Positions 22,029 to 33,512 of a DNA stretch of 64,000 bases are shown piece after piece. Source of the stretch: Isoetes taiwanensis (taxonomy: Eukaryota > Streptophyta > Lycopodiopsida > Isoetales > Isoetaceae); assembly GCA_021234155.1 (NCBI GenBank), contig JAJEKV010000053.1, forward strand, positions 7,893,424-7,957,423, given 5' to 3'. How positions within the stretch are numbered: position 1 is the first letter of the stretch; every line of letters starts with the position of its first letter. The notes beneath the pieces are model-generated. The model was not told the DNA's origin and ran no database searches. It saw only the letters and a program-made list of their open reading frames with translations. The translations under genes were made by a program, and so were the position numbers.

Positions 22029-23013
22029 TCATAAACCCTTGGCCTTGTTATGAGAAAGCCACAATGCATACAATAACGCAATAGCAGAGGAGAGGACTTC
22101 TCGCTCTCCTCGGATCTGCGAGGAAGGGTTAAACCAATTCCATCCAACCTATAAAAGAAAATCATATGAAGTGGTTAGTATGGATACTTTCCAAGTCATG
22201 TGCAAAAAGAAGAAAAATTCAAGGGTTTATTGTGATGTACCTGAGCAGCACTAGACGAGGCTCCATCAATGTAATCCTTAATGAAGAAATTATTTGCCAA
22301 CAAGCGCATGGTCAAAGCCACGTGGACGCCGCAACTGGTTGCATCAACCTGGCTAGGCACGTCCATGTCTTGGATAACGAGAGGTGTAAGCCCATCCCGT
22401 ACCTCCTCAGATGCACCTCTAATCTGTAGGTAAATCCTAAACATCCTGTATATGGATCTAGCATTAGCAAACATATATTCCACTCATTCTACAAGCAATT
22501 TATATACCTGTTCAGCTGGACAATGGTACAACGCTCACCACATTTCTCCACGCCCTGAGAATCAAAACACAACTAGGATGTTTGCACATCCTCGATGTCC
22601 CCAAGGGTGGAGTAATCGCCAAGGTCTCGAGCGAGGATGTACAACCACCAATGGGAACTATCATGATACAAAGAGATGTTACCCTAAACATATAAACATG
22701 CATAGAATAAGGCATAACATTCCACTAACACTCACCCATGCACGACGGGCCAAAACACTACTCGTAGTCTGCTCCAATCCACTGCTGGACCATATGTATC
22801 ACGGAATAAAGGATCCAAGGATGGCACACCCCCGTCATGGGTGGCGGATCCACCACGAAAGGGGTATGCCCGCGTGTAGAACGTGGGATCCACAAACAAC
22901 ACACGCCCACGATCCTCGTCAGACAACAAGTGTCTAATAGTCCTGCATGTATACAAAGCATGTGTCAGAGAAAAATCAAGCACTGCATACCACACAAAGA
23001 CATGACGCTGCAC
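22029..23013 (-). pseudogene. Ulp1/C48 cysteine-protease domain of a transposon-type gene (spliced)
   Basis: Ulp1-family proteases cleave SUMO-type modifiers, and plant transposons of several superfamilies carry copies. Minus-strand exons can be followed. One from about 23013 to 22736 ends VFWPVVHG before GTGAGT. The next, 22657-22508, gives SHWWLYILARDL (catalytic His) and CFDSQG (Asp). Exon 22423-22241 contains VPSQVDATSCGVHVAL (catalytic Cys). Last exon 22148-22029 ends WLSHNKAKGL and a stop. The His-Asp-Cys order is correct. A TAG lies just before the Asp motif, and the phase between the His/Asp exon and the Cys exon does not match as drawn, so this copy is probably broken. The exon from 23523 to 23014 upstream (WFWQIAREIATGYEW) likely belongs to the same gene. 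Confidence 0.72.
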
Positions 23014-25115
23014 TTACATGATGTAGAACCTCATGTGCCAATCTCCCCACCAACCACCGTATGCTGCGTCTAGGAACTCACTCGTCAACTCAATAGAACC
23101 CTGTGGACAAAGGCTCGACAAGATCTGAACACCTGTCCCCTCCTGCTGGCCTCTCTGCACAACATGGTACAAAAAACCATGTGCCTGCCACTCGTATCCC
23201 GTGGCAATCTCCCTCGCAATCTGCCAGAACCAAGGTCGAGGCCTAAAGCCAGTGTCTAGCCTCAACCAGATGAGGGCCCAAGCTTCTCGCCCTCGCTCCG
23301 AAGCCCATCCTCTCAAAGGGACAAAGACCTGTGCTAGATAGAAAAGTCCCGCGCACGTTCTGGTACATAATGCCATGACCGCCTGCAGTCCTATCAAATG
23401 TCCATGCCTCATGACTGATTTCTGCCCAATTCCGTGCCGATGGGGCATAAGGCGTGACAAGCCCATGTCTCCCCATGTGACCCTCCACACAAACAGGGTC
23501 CACTGCCACTGTCTTCTGGACACCTCTGACCTCTGCCTCTACATCCTGACCAGGCCTACCTGCCCCCCTGCCTGCCTGCCTGCGCGTGGCCTACCTCTAC
23601 CTCTACCTCTGCCTCTACCTAGTGGCCTGCCTCTACCTCTGCCTCTTCCTCTTTTGCCTCTACCTGCGCCCTGCGCCATCATTAAGCCCTCATGTCCATC
23701 CTGTACATCTCTGCGAAAGGGGCGTGTGAGCTCAATCGGGGTTTCTGTAGCTATCCGGCTCTGTGCCTCATGAAAGCTCGTCCGTAGACCTATAAATGGC
23801 TCAAGGGTGTCGAGCCTGGAGGGCACTGGTACAGTAGAAGGACCTGCTGCATGGTCCACTGGAGTGGAGCTCTGAAGGTGATGGCTCATGGAAAGAAGCC
23901 CACACGCTCGCTAGGTCCGTATGCACTTCCGTCAACAATCGACCAACGCCACCCAAGGAAAGCGATGTCTGAGGTACAGAGCAAGGTAGTGCATGGTAGT
24001 GACGGGGCATGGGAAAAGGAAGTGGGAGGAAGTGGAGGTACGTGGGGGGAAAGGGGAGTAAGTGTACGAAAAGGAGGTGAGCCGGTACACGTGACAGGCA
24101 AGGTGCTAACAGATGGTGGTGGCACTGGTGGGGAGGGGGGTGGTCCACATGGTAGGAAGGGGGATGGTCCACATGGCAACGTGAAGGGGGGTGGTGGCAC
24201 GGATGCTACACTAGAAGAGTAGGGGCTGGAAAACAAACGAGGAAAGAATGGTCGAGACTTCAGAGATGGGAATGATAGTGGCACATATGGGAGCGATGTG
24301 ACAAGGGGTGGCCGCATGGGAAGAGAACTAGGAGTATGGGAAAGAGAACGGGTGGTGGGAGAAAGAGGTGTAGCAGGCTGAGTGGTCGATGCTAGTGCAT
24401 CATGGATGGGCACCCTCCCCAGGCTGAGGTCCACGTCGCAAGATGTGGATGTGCTCCCTGTAGCAAAGGCAAAACAGTTGCTAGATGAACCAGGCAACCC
24501 TAACTGGGCTGTCAAGTCTGCAGTAAACCCTAATCCATGCGCCTCGGCTACATCTGCGACATCCTCCTTCCCTACCAACCCTGGGTCAGCTGCCTCATCC
24601 TCAATAGGGCGGTCTCTCTCCTCCTCAACAATACCTCTGCCTCCACCCAACCTAACCTGTGTCTGTCAGAACCGGACCTCTCGGCCCTCATCACGCAACC
24701 TAGTGAGCGCCTGCACTCTATCTGCCATCCAACGTGGTCCTCCCCGTGTGTATCTCGTAGCTAACTCCTCCTGTGAGAAGGACCTCTCAATGGCCTCCCA
24801 CTCTACCATAACCCGTCTGTGGAGTCGGGCCGTAAAGTGTGTCTCCTGCTGGGACACTAGAAACTCTGCCCTGGCACATCTATCCTGACCACGAAGGCGG
24901 CTCCTCTCCCTCTCTCTCTCGCGTGCTGCATCATCCTCCTCGTCCCTCGGACGCACTCTGCGTGCACCACGAGGCCGAGGCACCCATGGTACCTCCCTAT
25001 GCCAGCTCATGTGGTGCTTCTTCGCGTCATCCATGCCTAGACCCCAACCACCCTGGTTTCCTGGAAGCGTGTGTGTGCACCCCTCGTGCTCACAAAACAA
25101 TCTATCCTGGGACCT
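23014..25115 (-). pseudogene. N-terminal part of the Ulp1 transposon gene, with one in-frame stop
   Basis: The frame starts near 25115 with a possible zinc-binding start (CEHEGC ... KKHHMSWH), then a highly charged Arg/Glu stretch (AARERERERSRL). A single TGA at 24666-24668 interrupts it. The same frame then continues through a Pro/Ser/Thr-rich low-complexity region to 23886. In the next frame 23889-23539 ends in a run of Arg-Gly pairs encoded by a GGTAGAGGCAGA-type repeat (about 23575-23660). A further open segment lies at 23523-23014. The TGA could come from CGA by deamination. No terminal inverted repeats were found, so the superfamily (MULE, CACTA or other) is open. Confidence 0.5.
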
Positions 25116-27170
25116 CGTAGGAGCCCCGGGGATGGTGATCAGTAAACGACGTATTCTCCAATGCCCATGGAGCTCGTCCCTAAAGAATTCTAAATTCTAA
25201 GATCACACAACTCTAAATCGATGAAAAAAAAAATGAACTCGACTTAAGGGAATAACACTACGTTCCATCTACATCTAAAAGAACAAGATCTAAAAATAAA
25301 AGACAATGTATATTTGTGTCCATGACTAGATACTGAACAATAGAAACTTATGCTTATACTAGAGACTAACCCGTCGGGCGCAAACGTCCTAAACGGCTGT
25401 GCAACGGGGGGCGTTGCGCCCACTGCGTCCTGGCCCGCGCCTATACCCACCATATCTATTTTAAAACATTACAACAGAAGCGTAAGCATGTAACCTACTA
25501 GAAACATGTAAAAAAATTACTAACAAAAAACACATAGCGATTATTGAGCATTCAATGACATGCACCAAAGAAGAGCGTCCTGCAGAACAATTTCTAAATT
25601 CCAGGAGAATTGAATTCGCTAGTTCACGTTTGACTTATAACTATATACACTACAATCTGTCAAGACACAATCCATTTAGGTGGATATAGAGAACCCTTTT
25701 TTACGTTGCTAGAGAACAGCCTTAGGCTTTTCTTATTGCCACGACCATTTACATAAGCCAAAAGAAGAAGTAGAGATGCAATGAAAGGAAAAAAATTGCA
25801 CTTTGAGTGCTTTTATTTATAATATTTGGACACAATACATTTGGAGTTCTTGATTGGGTTAAAACCCAAGCGTTTCTATTTATCAAAGGAAATAAGAATG
25901 TCGTAGAGGATTCATGATCTGCCCAATTGGTAAATACGCTCCACCTTCAAGCATTCAAGATGAAAAGGATTCAAAAAATTTTCACTAAAATTAAGCTATT
26001 CTTCAAGGAAATAGATGCAATTATTTACATGCATGCGCTAATTATTTGTATGCTATAATGAACAAGATGGAAAAAATTTTCTAACCTTATATTGTGCTCC
26101 AAGCTGCAGAGAAACACGGGCTCTCAAGAAGTTAAAAAGCCGCCTTAGATATTGCAAAGGGTACCTGCTCCAAGCTCAGTAAATTTAGAATCTATATGCC
26201 ATATAAAATGCAAACAACATAATTACCAATTGAAAGCAATACTGTGCAAAACCATGTGCATAACCAAAGTAGAAGAATATAACTTACTGTCTCTCTTTAT
26301 AACAGTATAATAATTAAAGGAAGCAGCCAAAAGGAAGTAGGATTGAAATGTCACAAACTTATTCTCACTCAGTTTTGCCTTCTAGATGCTTGGAAGTAAA
26401 ATTTTCGTACACTAGAAATTCTATTGCTTCATAACACTGCCCCGGACTTTATATGCGCATAATTCAATCATACCAAGCCTTTATATGAGCGCATAATTCG
26501 TCATGGACAGAAAGGCCGTGGCTTGCCTGTCGTTTGCTGTTGACTTCTGTTTTTCCCCAAGTGCAGTAGAAAAGAACATGAACAATCGTGGTTTCTGTTT
26601 TAACACCTCAGCAAGATGCAAATTCTTATGTGGCCAGCCTTCACGGAATTTAATCTCGGCTAAAAATGCATTGCTAATACATATCTTTGCATAACCAGCC
26701 CTGTAGCGCGTAGTTTGCTTTACCAGAACAAGAATCTCTTACCTGTTGATTGGCATCGCAGTGCATCAAAGATATAGCTCTCAAATATCAGCAATGCAAA
26801 TAGTTCCCATGGGATTGGCTGCTCCATCTAAGAAACCACCCAATTTATTGGATCTAGTTAGTAAGATTACAGTGCATCATGTACACTGATATGCATAGAA
26901 AACACCTCGGGGATGTCCGTAACGCATAGAAAACCACTGGGCTGTCCCCAGAGGGCTTTTGAAAAAAAAACAATCGATCCGGCAGGGTTTTTGAAAATGC
27001 GAGGGTCTCTGCTCCAGCCCAATACGTGGTCTGCTTCCGAGTTTCTAATTAAAATTAAAATTAAAATAAAACTTCTTAAACGGATCAAGATAAATACTCA
27101 AATCTGCATAAGACAATCCTTCTGCATAGAATCGGCATAGAATCGGCCTCACCAATTGCTTCCTAGCCCA
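25116..27170. other. AT-rich intergenic DNA
   Basis: A GC-rich island at 25376-25450 may be the 5' part or an end of the Ulp1 transposon. The remainder has no recognisable gene or repeat. Confidence 0.4.
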
Positions 27171-27175
27171 ACTCC

Positions 27176-27590
27176 GGAAGGGTTTCCATGGCAGCCGAGA
27201 ATTTTTCCTACAGAGCCTGAACTTTTCCTACAGAGCCTGAACTCCTGCTCAATCTTTCTACAAAATGCCTGAACTCCTGCTCAATCTTTCTATAAAACTG
27301 TTTCTTGATAATGTTCCTCAATCCGATCAATCCGACTCAATCAAGCTCCATGCAAGGAAGGAAAAAACGATCCGCCGGAGGAAGAGGAAGAAAAAAAAAA
27401 GTACTTTTCTTGAAAAGGCTCTTATCACAGTCGTAGAAATTTAATTATCAGCATTAATTAACGGTGGTTGTCTCGGAAATCCAAAAATATAATATTTTTG
27501 TGGAAACCCTTCCGTGGTTCAGGGAAACCCTTCCGGATTTCTCTGAAATTTGGAAGGGTTTCCACAATTGAAATTTGGAAGGGTTTCCAC
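27176..27590. repeat. Second cluster of GGAAGGGTTTCC motifs
   Basis: One copy at about 27177 and four at about 27502-27587, arranged two in one orientation and then two in the other. The motif is identical to that of the 19.7-20.1 kb cluster 7 kb away. Confidence 0.85.
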
Positions 27591-27941
27591 AAAAATTTTA
27601 ATAACCCCAATCGGGGGGAGATAGTGGGAGCGGTTTTGTACCCTTCATAATTCAGTTGGCCAAATGTTAGTGTTCGGTGTTGGAAAATGTTGGAGGTTAA
27701 CCAAACAAATGCTGAAAGCTCAAAATCCGTCAGGGTGAAGTCTTTCCGCGTTCCTTTGTATGCAATGGATGGGTGTTTTTTATCTTGAGCAAAGCCAGAC
27801 TTCCTCCGTAATTTCAAGCAGATGGGCCAGACTAATCTTAGTCAATGGCCATTTCCTGTCTTTTCTGTTCTAACCCGTTCATGGTTTAACCTCTTCTCAT
27901 TTCGTCTATTCATACTTTGATATAAAAATGATCATTGGAGT

Positions 27942-28263
27942 GGGTAAAAGAATGTTAGGGTGTACCACTTTTGGAACTCGCAAAAGTACATACACTAGGT
28001 ACTTCAGAACTGGGTACTTTCTCATTTTTCTTTTCATTAAAACTAATACAAAAATCCAAAATAAAAGTCAAGGACATGGTAATATTCAAAGTTAAAGTAA
28101 AGATAATGCTATTGGAGACCAATATGTATATAAAAAGTTCTAAAACATACCTTATATTGAGATATTGTGCAGGTACCTAGTACCCAGTCCTGGCTACCTT
28201 TTTAGGTACCTTTTTGGTCACTAAATAATACTTTTTAAGGGACACCCTAACATGCTTTTACCC
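27942..28263. mobile_element. MITE, copy 1
   Basis: A 322-bp element with 25-bp terminal inverted repeats (GGGTAAAAG(A/C)ATGTTAGGG) that differ at two positions. It is flanked by GAGT on both sides, a likely 4-bp target-site duplication. It has no coding capacity. A second copy in opposite orientation lies at 31695-33409. Confidence 0.88.
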
Positions 28264-28830
28264 GAGTCCACATTATATCAATCATTTTTTTATTTCTACA
28301 CTGTGCATTCACTTGAAGGTTGCTCTTAGATACTTCAGCTCAGACATGTCTCTTGGTATGCTTTAGGATATGCATGCATATATGCATGGACTAATAAGCT
28401 CACATTCACTATGATTTTGCTAGATTGCCTTTATTGGGCCAGTCAATTCAAGTTCATAAATGCATGCATTGCAAACGTTCTTGCCAAGGTTGTAGAGGCA
28501 CGCTTCTCTTATATTTGATTCGTAAACCGCATATCATCTAGATGTTTCGTTGCAAAGTAAAGGAGGTTACTGAAGTTGGATTAGGTTTTGCAGTATATAA
28601 TTCTGCCATTATCAGGAAAGATGGAACACTACAAGGTACAATTTGGAAGCAAAGGTTATTTCAGAAACTTCCTTTTCGATATTGCAGTCTTTATAACTCG
28701 CTAAGTATGAAATGCACTAATAACCTCCCCCTGCTGCAAGGCTCATTTTATATCTACGATGTCGAAGTTGGTGCACAGTGCAAAATTGACCAGACCATAA
28801 TTGGTAACATGTAGCTGTCAGTTCTATAAT
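28264..28830. other. Unassigned stretch with a 90-codon ORF
   Basis: A plus-strand ORF at 28542-28814 (KVKEVTEVGLGFAVYNSAII) has unbiased composition, but I cannot match it to a family. It might be an upstream exon of the CBS gene or chance. Confidence 0.25.
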
Positions 28831-29580
28831 TACTTATGTGCATAAGGAATTATGAACTCTCGATGTATACCTTTCTCTTTTATGCATGCTTCAAACTCGT
28901 GGGACAAGTATTTGTCAGTGTTGTCAGTTCTCAAGGCAGTGGGATAAGCACTGAATTGCCAATGTTTAGAAATTCTAATTCTATGTCTTCCATACTGATA
29001 TGAGACATATGAGCATTGGTTCCTGCTTTTAGAGCTGCATGATTGGGTTAAGCTTTCACATATTGAGCAAACTCTCTCATAAGCTTGTTACAATCACATT
29101 TGATATGGCCTTGTTTACCACAGTACCAGCATGAGAATGGTTCTTTGGATTTGGACTTGGCTGCTCCAGAATTAGAAGAATAGGCTGATAATGCATGTGT
29201 TTCAGATTTAGATGAGTAGCAATAGAAGTGGATCTCACCTTAGAGTAGTGTGCAGATTCCTGATTCTCGTTTTTCCTTAGATCCATTTCTGCTTCCATGA
29301 GCTGTTGTTGAAGATGGTGGAAGCTGATTTTGATCCTGTGCTTGAGCTTATAATGGTTGACAATATAATGATACTCAGATGATAACCCATTCAAGGCATA
29401 GCGAACTCATCCATGTCTCCCCTGCCCCAAAGTTTGCACAAGAAATTGCTGCAACTTCCCTGTTATTTGACTGATCCAGATTGCACCCTGCTTTTCTGCA
29501 AGCTTGTGCCGATCTGATCCCCTTTGAAGCAGTTTATGACTCTATGTTTTACCTTGCACTCTCTTCCCTTTTCAGTTTGG

Positions 29581-29592
29581 GCTCTGGTACCA
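29581..29592 (-). promoter_or_regulatory. Primer-binding site of the copia element
   Basis: Minus strand TGGTACCAGAGC, a one-base variant of the tRNA-iMet site, directly abuts the LTR. Confidence 0.8.
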
Positions 29593-29877
29593 TGAAAGCT
29601 TTGTGTAGATTGATGAAAGGATGAAGAGAGATGCACAAAGACAAGAAAGCATGAGCGCCTGAGCTCTGCTAGAAAGAACTACCCTAGAGGTGAGCGTAAC
29701 TATAGCTTATAGTTGAGCCATATCAGTAGCAGGTGTTGTGTCATGCGTCAGCACATGCAAAGAACTAAAAATGGTAGTGAGCATAACTATGGCTTATAGT
29801 TGAGCCATGTCAGCAACAGGTGATGTGTCACCACATGCCTAGTCATCTAGTGACAGCTAGGATATCTTATCCTAACA
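29593..29877 (-). repeat. 5' LTR of the copia element (285 bp)
   Basis: It starts TGTTAGGATAAGATATCC and ends CTTTCA, the TG...CA form usual for plant copia elements. Inside is a 54-bp direct repeat with few changes (about 29691-29744 and 29777-29832), each copy containing CTTATAGTTGAGCCAT. Confidence 0.85.
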
Positions 29878-31814
29878 CTTCCATTGATGAGTCACTTATT
29901 TTTCCAGGTTCTGCTAAATTTGAGATCTGCATATATCATTTATCAATCGAAGCAGCATATACACACAAAGTTCTACTTCAAGCTTCAAGAGAAGTACTGC
30001 ATCAATAATCTTGTTGCTAATGGCTGCAACCATTACACTAGCTTCTGCAGCTGGTGCATTGTATCATGTTTCTAATACATCAGGTGCAATCGGTCATTCT
30101 GGGAGGCACGTTGTAGATTGTATGGGTGGCAACTTTTTTGACCTTCAGATTTCTATCGCAAAAGTCAGGTTAGCTTCTTGCCCCTTGATCATGATACCAA
30201 AGCATTAGTTAGATAAAGTGTGGGTTCGAAGAGTAGTGATTAGGAGCTGTAACACATGCTTATGTGTTATTATCTTTCCTGCTTTTTCACTGCCCAATGT
30301 ATTGTGCTGATGTTTAGTTTTTCTAAGCTAAGCAAGGTGATTATGCTGTAAGCTCTTTGGATGGTTTCAAATTTGGGATGCTATTGGATGCCTGCTTTGG
30401 TTTTTCCTCTCTTTTTCCTTCTGTATTTTTAGGACATGTGATGGATGGGAATGATGTGTTCCTTGAAATAGGTTATTGGTGCTCATGAATATATGTCGAA
30501 GGAGGGAATATATGATTAGTATAATACATATATCTTAATAACTTGTAAAATTATGTTGCAAAATAAAGTACAGCTCTCAATTTTTGAAGTAAAGATCAGT
30601 AAAAAGAAACGTAATTCATTTTCCAGCAGGTTAATTACGGTTTGGAAGTTCCTTCTCATTGGTTTTCATATTCATGTGGAATTAATTATCTAGTCACTTG
30701 TTCTTTTTGCAGGTGAAGGACATAGTTGGATCATTTCGATGGGCACCATTTCTTCCAGTACAGGAATCCGACACTCTTTTTTAACTGTCCTTTTGCTGCT
30801 TTCTAAGTACCGTATGAAAAGTCTTCCAGTGATCGAAGCGGGAGAAAGCAAAATTCTTAATTTTATCACTCAATCTTTTGTAATACATATTCTTCCAAAG
30901 TGCAGTGGCCTACCTTGGTTTGATACGCTTGGTAATCTGCCCTTATCCAAGTTAAGCTTTCCTTTAATGATGACTGATAGAATGATAAAAGTTTGTGTTT
31001 TCTTTGATTGGATTATAATTATCAGCAAGGATTTTTACAGAAATTCAGTCTTAAATAACATTCATATTTGCATATAATGAATGCACCTTGAAGCTACTCA
31101 TTGGAAATTGGCAAATTGAAGGAAATTGCTATCGTGTTTTGTTTTCATTCAATTGCTTGCCAGGGAGACCGACTATGCTTGATAGATGCAGATGCTATGC
31201 TCTGCACTCTTTCTTTTGCTAAGAAAACATGCTCTCATCAAATGAACATTCATAACTTTCCGTTTCTCCCTGGGAGCATAAATATGAAGCTGCAAAGCAA
31301 CTAAGTTCTTTTAAAGAAATGTTATAATGACTATTGTGTACCAGAGTTTTAACCTTTGGCAGATGGCGTTGTGAATGTAAGCTTATACATATATTTTGAA
31401 GGGAAAGCTCATCTAGGATGGGTAGTGGAGAATGATATGATGATAATTATGATGGATTCAGATATTAAAAGTCTCTCTTTATTTATCATTATTGATGTTT
31501 GCTTGCAGAGTAATGAAAATCAAGGACTTCTTGGAGGCAACAAAAGACTATCTACAAAGCAGAGATCTGTCTTCACCTTTTTTGAAACAAGTGGTAACTT
31601 ACAGCCGCGATACCATACTCAAAGCTGTGATATCAAAGCTGGATCAGTCGGTAATTCGTCGAATATATGTGGTAGATGCCAATAACAACTTAGAGGGTAA
31701 AAGCATGTTAGGGTGTCCCTTAAAAAGTATTATTTAGTGACCAAAAAGGTACCTAAAAAGGTAGCCAGGACTGGGTACTGGGTACCTGTATAATATCTCA
31801 ATATAAGGCATGTT

Positions 31815-32266
31815 CACCCCTTATTCCTTAATCTACACCGTACGTAAAGTTCCTCGTTTGTGGGGTATGCAAGTACAAAATTTGCTATACTGTATAACAA
31901 GATTTGCAAAATACTATAAGATTTCAAGCGGAATATTATATGGTGTTGATTTCGTACGTGCAAAATACAATTATGAGGGCTCTCGCTGCCCTACGTCACC
32001 CCCCGTGTGAATATGCACCCAAACCAAAGGGGGTTTAAGGGGGATTTTAATTTAAATGTGTTGGACCCAATGGTTGTGTTAATTAATGTCAATGGTAGTT
32101 ATGTGTTGGTTGTTAATGTCAATGGTTGTTATGTGTTGGTTGTTATGTGTTGGGGGATTTAATTTTTATATATTGGATGTTAATAGTTTGTGTTGCAAAA
32201 AAAATTTTTTGGCCCCTTCGGGGCCTTAGGGACGTCACCCCCTCCCCCCCGGTGTGACAAAAATTT
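31815..32266 (+). repeat. Dispersed repeat family A, copy a
   Basis: Diagnostic phrases are CTCGCTGCCCTACGT, then CCCCCGTGTGAATATGCACC, then CAAAGGGGGTTTAAGG, then a GGCCCCTTCGGGGCC hairpin. The same series occurs at 41155-41508 and, rearranged, at 59340-59810. It is non-coding. Confidence 0.8.
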
Positions 32267-32269
32267 TAG

Positions 32270-33270
32270 AATTCAAACCAGAAAAAAACTAGAATTCATT
32301 TGAGGCTTTCGTAGCTTTTGAATTTCATCACAATAAAACAAATAGAACATAAGTAAAAGTTACCATAAAGATAGAGCAGATTGATCCCATTATTCTGAAA
32401 GTCATAAAGTTTGCAACACCCATATACAAACATTTTTTTCATTTGGAATTTAAAAACGACCTTTGTCCTCCAAGGATTCTTGTGGTGAGAAACTAAAGTG
32501 GAAAACTTTTCTGCTTGTTAGCAGAAGCCTTGGAATTTGCTTAATAACCGCCTCAAAATCTAAAAATGCATGGTAATTTTTTGCAAGCTTCATTCGAGAT
32601 GAGCCATAAAACAATATCCAATAGTGCAATCCTGTATTAATCAGCTGGTAGGATGTGAAAGCCTACCAAACCCGGCCAAAAAATTGCTGTTTTAGCATAC
32701 ATAGCTTAACCAAACATATCCATATCATACACTATCAAAAGATCTCGGAGAGTGCTTTCCAACGCATAATAAAAATCATCTCAAAGCGAGCTACGGATCA
32801 AAAGTTATGATAAGAAATGTGTGTTCCGCGGGAAAGCGCACTACATGCGCCCTTCAAGCCCTTCATGTGCCCATTATGCACCACACACAAAAAGAGGGCT
32901 TTTGTTGTGAGCCATTGGTTGTTGACCATTATGCACCACACGCACAAAAAAAAGGGCTTTTTGTTGTGAGCCATTGGTTTTCAAGCCCTTCATGTGCCCA
33001 TTATGCACCACACACTCAAAAAGAGGGCTTTTGTTGTGAGCCATTGGTTGTTGACCATTATGCACCACACGCACAAAAAAAGGGCTTTTGTTGTGAGCCA
33101 TTGGTTGTTGACCATTGAAAAAAAAAGGCTAAAATCAATGGCTCAGAAATGGTGCACTCTAGATGTACGCATTAGTATATCCATTTGAATACATCACGAA
33201 ATCATAGGAAAACCTTAGTGAAAAGCGTACAAAAACACAAAGAAAACCCCCTGTTATTATGCTACATATT
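32270..33270. repeat. Dispersed repeat family B, copy a (right end)
   Basis: The right end reads GAAAACCCCCTGTTATTATG then CTACATATT. The same terminus with 150-200 bp of adjoining sequence recurs at 43740-43950 and, inverted, at 57263-57420; a short piece lies at 44525-44560. The left limit of this copy is unclear. Confidence 0.7.
32854..33107. repeat. Two-level tandem repeat, 127-bp unit
   Basis: Two 127-bp units (32854-32980 and 32981-33107), each made of two related half units of about 62 bp. Each half contains ATTATGCACCACAC and GGGCTTTTGTTGTGAGCCAT (the second half of unit 1 has one extra T). They lie within family B. Confidence 0.85.
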
Positions 33271-33476
33271 ATCATGTCCTTGACTTTTTTTTTGGATTTT
33301 TGTATTAGTTTTAATGAAAAGAAAAATGAGAAAGTACCCAGTTCAGAAGTACCTAGTGTATGTACTTTTGCAGGTTCCAAAAGTGGTACACCCTAACATG
33401 CTTTTACCCAGGGGGTGGTTACTTTAAGAGATATTATATCTAAATTTGTATACGAACCTCGTGGTTACTTTGGTGA

Positions 33477-33512
33477 TTTTTTTTTTTTTGTTTTTTTTTT
33501 TTTTTTTTTTTG
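33477..33512. repeat. Poly(T) tract in the CBS gene end
   Basis: About 35 nt, nearly all T, begins exactly where the Phe-rich GDFF codons of the CBS protein lie, suggesting expansion of a T run within the last exon. Confidence 0.6.

Larger units (their letters stand above)
28834..29877 (-). mobile_element. Ty1/copia retrotransposon, internally deleted and 3'-truncated
   Basis: From right to left: 5' LTR 29877-29593, primer-binding site, the end of gag (NGLSSEYHYIVNHYK ... LMEAEMDLRK, then the zinc knuckle CWYCGKQGHIKCDC), and after a deletion a short integrase piece (RTDNTDKYLSHEFEACIKEK, about 28938-28834). The junction removes protease and half of integrase. Reverse transcriptase and the 3' LTR are absent. 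Confidence 0.85.
31695..33409. mobile_element. MITE copy 2, with nested repeats, inside the CBS gene
   Basis: The ends GGGTAAAAGCATGTTAGGG... and ...CCCTAACATGCTTTTACCC match copy 1 at 27942-28263 in reverse orientation. About 120 bp at the left and 140 bp at the right belong to the MITE. Between about 31815 and 33270 lies roughly 1.45 kb of other repeats, in place of about 60-75 bp in copy 1. Confidence 0.88.
30713..33480 (+). pseudogene. CBS-domain protein (SNF1/AMPK gamma-like), disrupted
   Basis: Proteins of this plant family carry paired CBS (Bateman) modules that bind adenosine nucleotides and are annotated as SnRK1 gamma-like. Exon one (30713 to about 30990, acceptor TTTTTGCAG) reads VGSFRWAPFLPVQESDT, then LLLSKYRMKSLPVIE, ILNFITQS, SGLPWFDTLG. 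The following exon expected in the family (the next CBS strand-helix region) is not found. A later exon (31509-31694, acceptor GCTTGCAG) has IKDFLEATKDYL, SSPFLKQVVTYS, RRIYVVDANNNLE. It is split by a MITE insertion at 31695-33409, and the same exon resumes at 33411 as VVTLRDIISKF then YEPRGYFGDFF before running into a long poly(T). Reading through is not possible. Exons before 30713 were not identified. Confidence 0.82.

Noticed and set aside
32854-33107. CRISPR-like array
   Set aside because: There are only two long units without unique spacers, in a plant genome; it is an ordinary tandem repeat.
32807-33118. 103-codon repetitive Cys/His ORF (HYAPH, GFCCEPLV)
   Set aside because: It is generated by the 127-bp tandem repeat and is open in more than one frame and strand.
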